A stretch of DNA of 32,515 nucleotides from the NCBI GenBank assembly GCA_004322015.1, contig SCQT01000195.1:1-32515 (forward strand), in the 5' to 3' direction. The translations under genes were made by a program, and so were the position numbers. The notes beneath the pieces are model-generated. The model did no database searches, was not told the origin of the DNA, and saw only the letters and a program-made list of their open reading frames with translations. The first letter of the stretch is position 1. Every line of letters starts with the position of its first letter. This document shows, in pieces, positions 1 to 7,718 of the stretch. This DNA comes from Chitinophagaceae bacterium. Its GTDB lineage: Bacteria > Bacteroidota > Bacteroidia > Chitinophagales > Chitinophagaceae.

Positions 1-64
1 GCAGCATAATGGCGGTTTGAAACCAGTGCCTGTTGACTGATTCCGAGAGACCTCCTCTCATCAT
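1..64 (-). CDS. Possible 5' end of the gene downstream of susD1 (partial)
   Basis: On the minus strand an ATG ATG pair at 64-59 opens a frame with no stop up to the window edge (21 full codons, beginning MMRGGLSES and ending WFQTAIML). It starts 53 nt after the susD1 stop, a spacing normal for the next gene of the locus. The start, one or two basic residues and then the onset of a hydrophobic stretch would fit a signal peptide. The family cannot be recognised from so few residues. An open frame of this length also occurs easily by chance. Confidence 0.35.
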   Translation of the reverse strand, partial: MMRGGLSESVNRHWFQTAIML

Positions 65-117
65 TTACACAGCATCAACTTTCATTATCTTAAAGAACTA
101 TTTGTTGTTCGTGACAC

Positions 118-1740
118 TCAGTAACCCGGATTTTGCTTTAAATTCTTATTGATATCAATTTCAGCCTGAGGAATCGGCCATAAGTAATCCTTATTTGGAT
201 CAAATACCCTTGTTTCTACCAGAACGTTATTTCCCGAAAAGGTTGTTTGCCCATTTGAAGGATTCACTGTACCTAATCTTGTACCATAGACAGGGCCGTG
301 CATTACTTGTGTGCCAATTTGCCAACGTTGAATGTCATACCACCGCAAGCCTTCCATGGCAAATTCAACTCGTCTTTCATGGTGGATCGTTTGCCGCATC
401 GAATCCTGAGATAAGCCTGGTGTAACATCAGGCATACCTGCACGCTCACGGACCTGATTGATGGCTGCATATACGGAAGGATCAGGCCCAACCAATTCGT
501 TCTCCGCCTCAGCGTAATTTAATAGTACTTCCGCATAACGGATCAGGATCATATCCAAACCTGTATTCCACATATTATCGTAATCGGATAAATTAGAAGT
601 GAATTTCTTAACTAAATAACCAGTTTTAGAATTATTATTCCCTGAATAATAATCGGGAGAAGAGGCATCTATAGGGTCATAATAATTCGGAGTACCATTT
701 GCATAAGCATAAGATTCGCCCGGATAAACAATAGTAGCTGCCAATCTGGGATCTCTGTGCTCAAAAGGGTTCGCCGGATCATAACCTGAAGTCGGATCAG
801 TAATGGGTTTGCCATTGAGCATATCATAGCTGTCCACGAGGCTTTGAGTTGGATCAATAGAACTCCATCCACCGTAAGAAGATGATGGCATTACACCAAG
901 TCCTCCATTCGGCTGGTCATTTTCTTTATACTGAACATCAAGGATCACTTCCTCATTATTTTCATTTTGTATTCTGAACAGATCACTGTAACTCGGAAAT
1001 AGACTGTAAACACCCAGATTTTCCACTGCCTTACAATCATTTACGCAATCCGCCCAATCCCCGTTATATAATTCAACCCTTGCTTTCAGGGCTAATGCTG
1101 CACCTCGTGTAATGCGGCCAAAATCAGAAGCAGGGTAGCTTACCGGAAGATCAGGAGCTATGTCCGCTAATTCGTTCTCCATCCATTTAACCACTTCGGC
1201 TTTTGGTGTTCTTGTTACTTCGTTTGCCCGGGTAGTTGTAAGCGCTGTAGTGTCTAATGGTACATTTCCGTATAACTGGCTCATTACAAAATATGTATAG
1301 ACGCGTATAAACCTGGCTTCCGCTTGTGTGCGAAGCATTAGTGACTGACCTATGGGTGCTTTCACTACATTCTCTAAAAACCAATTACATTTCTGGATGG
1401 TCACATAGTTCCATAAGCTTTCCTCATTGCCATCATTAGCCGAAGAAAAGCCATTGCCATGTGCTTGAAAACCTTCCCATGGAAACTGGCTATAAGCGTT
1501 ATCCGAAACGCAATCCATATACTGAACGTTTAAAGCATCTGCCCAACTCGGACCGCTATCTGACCATGGATTATTCCACCCGTTATAACAACCATTAAGT
1601 GCCGCAATGACATCGCTTGAATCAGTAAACAGGCTGGAGATACTGTATGCATTGGTTGGCTGCCTGTTCAAAAAGCTTTTTGAACATGAGGATAGGAAAA
1701 AAGCCAAAATAGCCATATATAAAATGAAAGACTTTTTCAT
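118..1740 (-). CDS. SusD/RagB-family outer-membrane glycan-binding lipoprotein (locus 1)
   Basis: Surface lipoprotein that forms the lid of a SusC transporter and captures glycan for import. The 540-residue length is usual for SusD/RagB. The N-terminus has a lysine pair, a hydrophobic core and a lipobox ending in Leu-Ser-Ser-Cys (about residues 16-19), followed by Ser-Lys and a SFLNRQPT segment typical of mature SusD proteins. The C-terminus, with WPIPQAEIDINKNLKQNPGY, is the family signature. The gene starts 24 nt after the susC1 stop, so the two are surely co-transcribed. Ligand specificity cannot be read from sequence. Family assignment is very secure; the substrate is unknown because the enzymes of this locus lie beyond the left edge. 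Confidence 0.96.
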   Translation of the reverse strand: MKKSFILYMAILAFFLSSCSKSFLNRQPTNAYSISSLFTDSSDVIAALNGCYNGWNNPWSDSGPSWADALNVQYMDCVSDNAYSQFPWEGFQAHGNGFSSANDGNEESLWNYVTIQKCNWFLENVVKAPIGQSLMLRTQAEARFIRVYTYFVMSQLYGNVPLDTTALTTTRANEVTRTPKAEVVKWMENELADIAPDLPVSYPASDFGRITRGAALALKARVELYNGDWADCVNDCKAVENLGVYSLFPSYSDLFRIQNENNEEVILDVQYKENDQPNGGLGVMPSSSYGGWSSIDPTQSLVDSYDMLNGKPITDPTSGYDPANPFEHRDPRLAATIVYPGESYAYANGTPNYYDPIDASSPDYYSGNNNSKTGYLVKKFTSNLSDYDNMWNTGLDMILIRYAEVLLNYAEAENELVGPDPSVYAAINQVRERAGMPDVTPGLSQDSMRQTIHHERRVEFAMEGLRWYDIQRWQIGTQVMHGPVYGTRLGTVNPSNGQTTFSGNNVLVETRVFDPNKDYLWPIPQAEIDINKNLKQNPGY

Positions 1741-1764
1741 AATTAGAATAATTTATTATTTTAC

Positions 1765-4700
1765 TTAAAAAGTTACGTTTAAACCAACAGAATTTACTTT
1801 CACTTGTGGGAAATAATATCCATTGTCTCCTGTCGGAGCTTCAGGGTCCACCCATTTGTAGAATTGAGTAAAAGTGAAAATGTTTTGTCCGCTGTAATAT
1901 ACCCTTAACCTTTGAATACCCACGTGTTGGGTGATTCCCTCAGGTATCGTGTAACCAATCTGTAAATCTTTAAACCTTAAATAGGCAGCATTCCTGATCC
2001 AATATGAGGAAGGATTGGCGGAGGGGTCATTTTGTGTGTAATTAACCCATAACCTGGGAAACGAAGCATTTGTATTTTGGGGTGTCCAAGCGTTTAACAT
2101 AGCTGCAGTTGGCTTACCTGCTCCATTGCTAAGTTGCCCTAACATGATGCCACTCACGTAATTTTTAACTCCAGCCTTCCCTTCCAAAAATGCCATAAAA
2201 TCAAATCCTTTCCACCCGAAAGTAAGGTTCGCACCAAAAGCTACTTTAGGGAATGAATTTCCTAAATAAGTTCTGTCGTACCCATTGATAACGCCATCAG
2301 ATTTCCCATCAGGGCCACTTATATCCTTATACATAATATCACCGGGTGCAATTACGCCACCGCTTTCGGTAGCATGCTTACTTACTTCTTCCTGTGTTTG
2401 GAAAAGCCCCTGTGCAATATATCCCCAGAATGCATTAATAGGTAATCCCACTTTGATAATGGTACCTCCGGATATAATAGGAGCTGTATTATCCAGGTTC
2501 GTCACCTCATTATGAATGAAGCTGACATTGCCGGTAATGCCATAACTGAATGCTCCTTTTTTATCGTGATAACCTAATGACAATTCCACCCCTTTATTTT
2601 GGACAGCGCCGGCATTTTGCGTTGGCGCCACCAATCCATAAGGTGCACCTACGGGAACGGAAATAAGTATATTGGTTGTATTTTTAATAAAATAATCAGC
2701 CGTAAGTATAATCCTCTCGTTTAAAAAACCTGCATCTACTCCTAAATCACTTTCTGCAGTGGTCTCCCATTTCAAGTTCGGATTTGCTCCATAGACGGGT
2801 GCAACACCGGCCGCAATGGTCGGGCTTGTACCTCCAAATATATAATTCTGACCACTGCTGACAGTAGTAATATATCCATAATCACTTGCCAATTCGTTCC
2901 CGCTGATCTGTGCATTTCCCAACTTTCCCCATGATGCCCTGATCTTTAAATCAGAAACTATCCGGGTCAGAGGTTGGAAAAAGTTTTCATCAGATATCCG
3001 CCACCCTGCGGAAATGGAAGGAAATAAACCCCATCTATTGGTTGTATCAAAACGGGAGGATCCATCATATCTCAGGTTGGCTTCTAAGAGGTATTTCCCT
3101 TTGTAATCGTAATTGAGCCTTCCAAAATAAGACATCCATGCTACTTCTGTAGAATATCCGGAAGATGTTTGACCGTTGGTAGAAGCAGCATTCAAATCAG
3201 CTAACGAATTATTCAAAAAATTTTGTCTATACCCTTCTAACTGATTATAGCCATCATATTCCTGAGACCAACCGCCTAATATTTTAAAATGATTATTTCC
3301 AAAAGATTTATCATATTGTAGTAACCCCTGGAGAGTAACAACGGATGCCTGATCATAGTGATCAGTGACATTATTGGGTCCCTGATTAAACGAAGGAACT
3401 CCTTGTGGGGTATAATATTGAATATCAGCAACGAATTGCTTGTTGTAATCTGTTTGCAACTGATAGGAAAAAGAAGGAGTAAAATGAAGTCCTTTTACTA
3501 TTTCAAGATCAGCCCCGATATTACCTCTGAATACTGAAGGTTGCATTCTGTTAAAGGAAGGAGAATTTAACCATGCCATCGGGCTTCCATCTGCTATATA
3601 GCCATAATCGCCATTAGCATATTCATAAGGTATCACCGGGGATATTCTGTTAATTTGCCTGATGACCTGCGAAAAGCCGGGAACTCCCGGATAAGAACTT
3701 GCAGGTTCTTCAAATGGCTGATAACTATAAGACAAATTAGTAAACGCAGATAACCGCTTACTAACTTGGGTATTCAGATTTATTCTGAAATCAAAATGTT
3801 GAGCTTTTGTTTTCTTTACTATTCCCTGCTGATTCAGATAACCAAAAGAAGCCATATACTGGGTTTTATCCGTCCCGCCACTGAGGCTTACATATTGGCT
3901 TTCCTGGACCCCCCTTCCTTGATAAAACAACCCAAGCCAGTCCGTATTCGGGTGACCATAAGGATCAGTTCCGTTTTTGAATAACGCTATATCTTGTTGA
4001 GTATAAACAGGCTGTTTGCCTTCATTTGCCAGCCCTTCATTATACATCGTTGCAGCCTCCCATGAAGGAAGATAATCGGGCAATGCAGTTGGGGTCTGCT
4101 TTCCGAAATAAGTATTATACTGAACCTGAATGGACCCTACTTTCCCCTTTTTAGTAGTAATCAAAATAACTCCATTGGCAGCACGTGATCCATATATCGC
4201 AGCTGATGCAGCATCTTTTAATACGGTTACAGATGCGATATCATTTGGGTTAATATTATCCATTGAGGAAACGATCATGCCATCAACCACGATCATTGGA
4301 TTGGCATTATTTAAAGTACCAATACCCCGAATAATTACATTTCCTTGATCTCTTCCAGGCTGCCCACTCGTTTGTCGAACAGTAACGCCCGCCATAGTTC
4401 CTTCTAAGGCAGCAGAAATACTGGTTACAGGCCTATTCTCCAATTGTTTCGGTGTAACACTGGCTACGGCTCCCGTTAAATCTGCCTTTTTCTCTATTCC
4501 ATATCCGACAACTACCAATTGGTTCAAAGTACTTACACTTTCCGATAAAGTGGTATTTAACTCAGTCCGGTCACCTACAACTATCTCCTGTGTCTGATAA
4601 CCCAAATAACTAAACTGTAAAACAGTATTATTACCTGCTACGTCAATACTAAAATGCCCGTTTGCCCCCGTGATAGTACCAATGTTACTATTTTTTATTC

Positions 4701-5151
4701 TGACAGTAACTCCAGATAATGGATCGCCATTTTTATCTTTTACCATTCCCTCTATCGTTCTCGAAGGCTTTAAAAAAGCCTCTGCTTCTTCCTTTGGAAA
4801 TACCAGGATGGTTTCGTTTTGGAGTAAATAGCCTAAAGGATATCCTGCTATACATTGATCTAATGTTTTCTGAAGAGATGCTTTTTTAACGTCCACATTA
4901 ATGCCTTTAAGGCCTTTTAATGTGCGGCTATCATATAAAAAAAGATAGCCGGTTTGCTGGTGAATGGCGTTGAGCGCTTCTTCCAGCGTGGCGTTGTGAA
5001 GGGAAAGCGTCACCTTTTGCGCATAGCTCCTGGCGCTGACCTGCAAGGCGCAGGTGAAAATTAAAACAGTTGCCAGCTTCATAATCTTCCATACTTTGGC
5101 ACGAAAAGGGCTTCGCAATGAAGCGCCTTTGGCGAATGTATTTAATAACAT
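1765..5151 (-). CDS. SusC/RagA-family TonB-dependent transporter with STN signalling domain (locus 1)
   Basis: Outer-membrane TonB-dependent importer of oligosaccharides, 1128 residues. In order: a signal peptide (hydrophobic core about 25-40, ending near SARSYAQ), an STN (secretin/TonB short N-terminal) domain about 48-118, a carboxypeptidase-regulatory-like beta-sandwich about 132-205 (EGMVKDKNGDPLSGVTV), the VVVGYG box at 213-218, a plug domain about 222-335 (DAASAAIYGSRAANGVILIT) and a 22-strand barrel to the C-terminus. The STN domain is the part that contacts a FecR-type anti-sigma factor, so this is both transporter and sensor, partnered with the FecR and sigma genes upstream. The ATG at 5151 is 12-13 nt from the predicted 5' end of an opposing small RNA. 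No Shine-Dalgarno motif is seen, as is usual in Bacteroidota. Confidence 0.96.
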   Translation of the reverse strand: MLLNTFAKGASLRSPFRAKVWKIMKLATVLIFTCALQVSARSYAQKVTLSLHNATLEEALNAIHQQTGYLFLYDSRTLKGLKGINVDVKKASLQKTLDQCIAGYPLGYLLQNETILVFPKEEAEAFLKPSRTIEGMVKDKNGDPLSGVTVRIKNSNIGTITGANGHFSIDVAGNNTVLQFSYLGYQTQEIVVGDRTELNTTLSESVSTLNQLVVVGYGIEKKADLTGAVASVTPKQLENRPVTSISAALEGTMAGVTVRQTSGQPGRDQGNVIIRGIGTLNNANPMIVVDGMIVSSMDNINPNDIASVTVLKDAASAAIYGSRAANGVILITTKKGKVGSIQVQYNTYFGKQTPTALPDYLPSWEAATMYNEGLANEGKQPVYTQQDIALFKNGTDPYGHPNTDWLGLFYQGRGVQESQYVSLSGGTDKTQYMASFGYLNQQGIVKKTKAQHFDFRINLNTQVSKRLSAFTNLSYSYQPFEEPASSYPGVPGFSQVIRQINRISPVIPYEYANGDYGYIADGSPMAWLNSPSFNRMQPSVFRGNIGADLEIVKGLHFTPSFSYQLQTDYNKQFVADIQYYTPQGVPSFNQGPNNVTDHYDQASVVTLQGLLQYDKSFGNNHFKILGGWSQEYDGYNQLEGYRQNFLNNSLADLNAASTNGQTSSGYSTEVAWMSYFGRLNYDYKGKYLLEANLRYDGSSRFDTTNRWGLFPSISAGWRISDENFFQPLTRIVSDLKIRASWGKLGNAQISGNELASDYGYITTVSSGQNYIFGGTSPTIAAGVAPVYGANPNLKWETTAESDLGVDAGFLNERIILTADYFIKNTTNILISVPVGAPYGLVAPTQNAGAVQNKGVELSLGYHDKKGAFSYGITGNVSFIHNEVTNLDNTAPIISGGTIIKVGLPINAFWGYIAQGLFQTQEEVSKHATESGGVIAPGDIMYKDISGPDGKSDGVINGYDRTYLGNSFPKVAFGANLTFGWKGFDFMAFLEGKAGVKNYVSGIMLGQLSNGAGKPTAAMLNAWTPQNTNASFPRLWVNYTQNDPSANPSSYWIRNAAYLRFKDLQIGYTIPEGITQHVGIQRLRVYYSGQNIFTFTQFYKWVDPEAPTGDNGYYFPQVKVNSVGLNVTF

Positions 5152-5158
5152 ACTTTTG
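5128..5158 (+). promoter_or_regulatory. Consensus Bacteroidota promoter facing away from susC1
   Basis: TTTG at 5128-5131, a 19-nt spacer, and TACTTTTG at 5151-5158 match the primary Bacteroidota sigma consensus TTTG-N19-TAnnTTTG without a mismatch. The predicted start of transcription is about 5164. The -33 element lies inside the susC1 coding sequence and the -7 element overlaps the first base of its ATG, on the opposite strand. There is no plus-strand protein gene downstream; an intrinsic terminator follows about 100 nt later. The match is as good as those for the aldehyde dehydrogenase and YfhO genes in this window. Confidence 0.7.
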
Positions 5159-5163
5159 TATCG

Positions 5164-5272
5164 TTCCGGTTACCCCGGAACAGGTTTGGGTTATTGGAAT
5201 TTGTTATAACGAATGAATGCCGATAGATTACCAGGCCGTTGCCGTCCTGCCTGGATCGCAGGACGGTTTTTT
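5164..5272 (+). ncRNA. Predicted cis-antisense small RNA of the susC1 leader
   Basis: About 109 nt between a consensus promoter and an intrinsic terminator, with no reading frame of note. The 5' end is a perfect 7-bp hairpin, GTTCCGG (5163-5169), loop TTACC, CCGGAAC (5175-5181). The 3' end is a 9-bp GC-rich stem, CCGTCCTGC (5242-5250) with GCAGGACGG (5258-5266), followed by six T. The RNA would be fully complementary to the susC1 5' untranslated leader. Position and orientation match the DonS-type RNAs of Bacteroides, which lie between anti-sigma and susC genes and repress the locus. The RNA itself is inferred; promoter, hairpins and terminator are directly visible. Confidence 0.62.
5242..5272 (+). 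terminator. Intrinsic terminator on the plus strand in the susC1 leader
   Basis: A perfect 9-bp stem (5242-5250 with 5258-5266), a 7-nt loop and T6 at 5267-5272. The T tract is on the plus-strand side only; read in the susC direction the stem is preceded by A's and followed by CAACGG. It therefore ends a transcript running against susC1, not the sigma/anti-sigma mRNA. Confidence 0.75.
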
Positions 5273-5370
5273 ATTTATGATAATCTGGTGATGGTAAAGC
5301 TTATGTTTTCATGATTTTAGATTTAAAATTTATAGAATTATCCATTTTTAAAGCGTATAAGATTAATTTG

Positions 5371-5655
5371 GTTGTTCTTTCTTTTCCTTGATGAAAAGAA
5401 AAGAACCAAAGAAAAATCAAGACTTCCCGAATATTCGGGCGAAAAATGACTAAAATTTGCTCAATTACGCTACGGAAGATAATGCTCCGGTCAACATTTT
5501 AAACTTTTGCAAGCCCTTATATTATTCGGCATTACCTAAATCTATCCGTATTTTCCGTTGACGCTCCATTATCGCAAATTTTTTAACGTCATTTTTCTAA
5601 GGTCATGAGGCAAAGCCACTATTTCTAATACTACGGAACTAAGTGATTAATTCTA
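5371..5655 (+). repeat. Dispersed intergenic repeat, copy A
   Basis: About 280 bp that reappears in the same orientation at 18133-18404. It opens with a 13-bp stem, GTTCTTTCTTTTC (5374-5386) with its complement at 5393-5406 (one bulged A), then shared text including a 30-bp identity (5448-5477) and a 33-bp identity (5572-5604), and ends near GAACTAA. Copy A carries an extra perfect 14-bp palindrome, CCCGAATATTCGGG (5426-5439), missing from copy B. No reading frame is conserved between copies, so it looks non-coding. It fills most of the 509-bp gap between anti-sigma and susC1; 5273-5370 shows only AT-rich sequence. No transposase or target-site duplication was seen. Confidence 0.85.
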
Positions 5656-5660
5656 TTTAA

Positions 5661-6884
5661 TTACTTGTCAGCCTGCGAAACAATAACGTTCCTGCCATCT
5701 ATTTTCAAATGTACGTTACTGGTCACTTCCAGCATGTGCAATACCTGCGATAATTCGGTATTTCGGGATATCATTCCATTCAAATAAGCGTTCGTTTCTC
5801 CTTTATAAACTACTTTCACATTATACCATCTTGCTATCTCGTGCAGGACAGACTGAATATTTGTATTATGAAAAAAGAACAATCCGTCTTTCCATGCCAT
5901 TACCTCCTCTACCTCTGCCACATTCACATTTATCTTATCCGAACCGGCTGAGAAAGAGGCCTGTTGCCCCGGCTTCAAAACCACCTCCTCATTTCCTTTT
6001 GAAACTTCCACCGCCCCTTCCAGCAGGGTGGTTTTAATAGCAGGTTCATCTGAGTAAGCCATCACATCAAAGTGAGTTCCCAATACTTTTACTTCTACCT
6101 GATTTACATCCACTTTAAATGGCATGTCTTTATCAGGAGTGATTTCAAAATATGCCTCACCGGTTACTTTTACTTCCCTGCTTTTACCTGTAAATGCGGT
6201 CGGGAATGTCAGGGAGGAGGCTGCATTCAACCATACTTTACTTCCGTCTGGTAATATTACCCGATATTGCCCGCCCCGGGGAGTACTCAGTGTATTATAC
6301 TCTGATGGACGGTTGCCTGCTGAGGCTGGATTAGCGATTGACGATTGACGATTAAATACCAGTAATCCATTATTTACCTTTGTAATATTATTCGCATATT
6401 TTGTTGGTAAAGCTCCATTCTCCAAGCTATCCAATATTATTTTCTTTCCATTAGCCAATGTCAATACCGCCTTATTTCCTCCCGGCGCTATATCATGCTG
6501 CGTTTGTGTAAGCACCCCGGGAATCTTTTTTACCCGGATATCGTTTTTAAACCACATTATTCCTCCTGCCAGGATAAGAACCGCCAAAACAGCGGCCACA
6601 GCGCTCCATCGCATAAAATATATGCTCTTTTTACCGCTTCTTATCGTTTCCTCTGCCATAAAGGGATTGAAAATGGCGGATAAAATACGTGTTGACTGTT
6701 CTTCATTGAGACGATAAGCGGAAGATAGCCGTGACCACACCTGATCCATCAATCCTTTTAGTTGTTCGTCCTGTTGCGCATGTTGAATAATGCTCAACAG
6801 TTCCTCCTTCTCTTCCTGCGTGCAGATTCCATCCACATAACGCTTTAATAGATATTCCAGACGAGAATCTGATGTTACAGGCAT
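5661..6884 (-). CDS. FecR-family anti-sigma factor (locus 1)
   Basis: Inner-membrane regulator that binds the ECF sigma factor in the cytoplasm and receives the SusC STN signal in the periplasm. With the chosen ATG at 6884 it has 407 residues: a cytoplasmic N-terminus (LEYLLKRYVDG), one membrane segment about 94-112 (SAVAAVLAVLILAGGIMWF), a FecR domain about 195-300 (GGQYRVILPDGSKVWLNAAS, then VTGEAYFEI and VLGTHFDVMAY) and a C-terminal DUF4974/STN-like domain about 335-405. The frame stays open to an ATG at 6968, but those 28 extra residues (a run of four Phe, no homology expected) are unlike the family. The gene lies 92 nt after the sigma gene. A heptamer repeat lies in the coding sequence at 6335-6355. 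Confidence 0.93.
   Translation of the reverse strand: MPVTSDSRLEYLLKRYVDGICTQEEKEELLSIIQHAQQDEQLKGLMDQVWSRLSSAYRLNEEQSTRILSAIFNPFMAEETIRSGKKSIYFMRWSAVAAVLAVLILAGGIMWFKNDIRVKKIPGVLTQTQHDIAPGGNKAVLTLANGKKIILDSLENGALPTKYANNITKVNNGLLVFNRQSSIANPASAGNRPSEYNTLSTPRGGQYRVILPDGSKVWLNAASSLTFPTAFTGKSREVKVTGEAYFEITPDKDMPFKVDVNQVEVKVLGTHFDVMAYSDEPAIKTTLLEGAVEVSKGNEEVVLKPGQQASFSAGSDKINVNVAEVEEVMAWKDGLFFFHNTNIQSVLHEIARWYNVKVVYKGETNAYLNGMISRNTELSQVLHMLEVTSNVHLKIDGRNVIVSQADK
6335..6355. repeat. CGATTGA heptamer tandem inside the anti-sigma gene
   Basis: Three adjacent 7-bp units: CGATTGA, CGATTGA and the variant CGATTAA. They encode part of the periplasmic linker before the FecR domain (around Asn-Arg-Gln-Ser-Ser-Ile-Ala). 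Because seven is not a multiple of three, gain or loss of one unit would shift the frame. Confidence 0.7.
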
Positions 6885-6976
6885 AGTTCTTTTTTTATCA
6901 TTAGACGCAAACAATGAGCAGGCTATATGATACTGACGATTGAAAAAGAAAAAAGGATTAGTGCCCAAGAAATTTT

Positions 6977-7570
6977 TTAATGAAAGAACAGACAGGTAAC
7001 AATTATCAGCAGTAAAATAAACCCCGTAAGATGCGCAATAAGGTAATGGCGCACTTTCGCTCTGGCCTTGGCAATATGGACTTTTACCGTATTTTTTGAG
7101 ATATGAAGCGATTCGGCAATTTCCTCCTGTTTTTGTCCCTGGTAAAGGCTCAGGATATATATCTTTTTTTGCTGGGGAGGTAATTGATCCAATGCCTGCT
7201 GTATGATGCTTTCATAATGATGGTATTGGAATACACTTTCCGTATTCTCTTCTGACATTTCTGCGTCACGGCTCCATGCTACCTTTAAAGCATGTTCATG
7301 TGCCAGCTTTTTCAAATAATCAAAACACAGATTGCGGGTAATGGTATATAGATATGCCTCAAAATTATTCATTTCGGCAAGCCGTTCTTTATTTACCCAT
7401 AGCTTGAGAAATATATCCTGAACGATTTCCTCCGAAGCAGGCACCGAATGAGTAAAATGCATGGCATAAGCATACACCTGCTGCTTAAAGGAATTAAATA
7501 AATCCCTGAAAGAGCTTTCGTCACCCCCCGCTATCTTCTCCAGTAATTTGTGTAACGTAATGTTATCCAA
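6977..7570 (-). CDS. ECF RNA polymerase sigma-70 factor (locus 1), TTG start, hydrophobic C-terminus
   Basis: Directs RNA polymerase to the locus 1 promoter when released by the adjacent anti-sigma. The 197-residue protein has sigma region 2 about 22-90 (ASEEIVQDIFLKLWVNKE; YLYTITRNLCFDYLKK) and region 4 about 122-175 (LPPQQKKIYILSLYQGQKQEEIAESLHISKNTVKVH, written here as the helix-turn-helix zone). The start is TTG: an in-frame TAA lies five codons upstream and no ATG occurs between it and the region 2 core. Starting at TTG gives the expected MDN...LLEKIAGGDE N-terminus. Residues 180-197 (LTGFILLLIIVTCLFFH) are strongly hydrophobic, enough to span a membrane. This is the first gene of locus 1. 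Confidence 0.92.
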   Translation of the reverse strand: MDNITLHKLLEKIAGGDESSFRDLFNSFKQQVYAYAMHFTHSVPASEEIVQDIFLKLWVNKERLAEMNNFEAYLYTITRNLCFDYLKKLAHEHALKVAWSRDAEMSEENTESVFQYHHYESIIQQALDQLPPQQKKIYILSLYQGQKQEEIAESLHISKNTVKVHIAKARAKVRHYLIAHLTGFILLLIIVTCLFFH

Positions 7571-7718
7571 ACAAATATAATTTTAACGTGATAAAGTTAA
7601 AATTATTCTGATAATTTTCCATTAATTCATAAAAGGTCCAATACATAACTTAATATTGTTTCGTATTTTTTTCCTTGCTTCTAAGTGATTCAGCCATAAA
7701 TTATTTATACCCATAAAA

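Noticed and set aside
5455-5600. Conserved protein fragment within the dispersed repeat
   Set aside because: All frames in both copies contain stops at different places and no frame is shared.
7572-7579. TATATTTG as the promoter of the locus 1 sigma gene
   Set aside because: No TTG at a usable distance upstream, and the start would fall inside the coding region.
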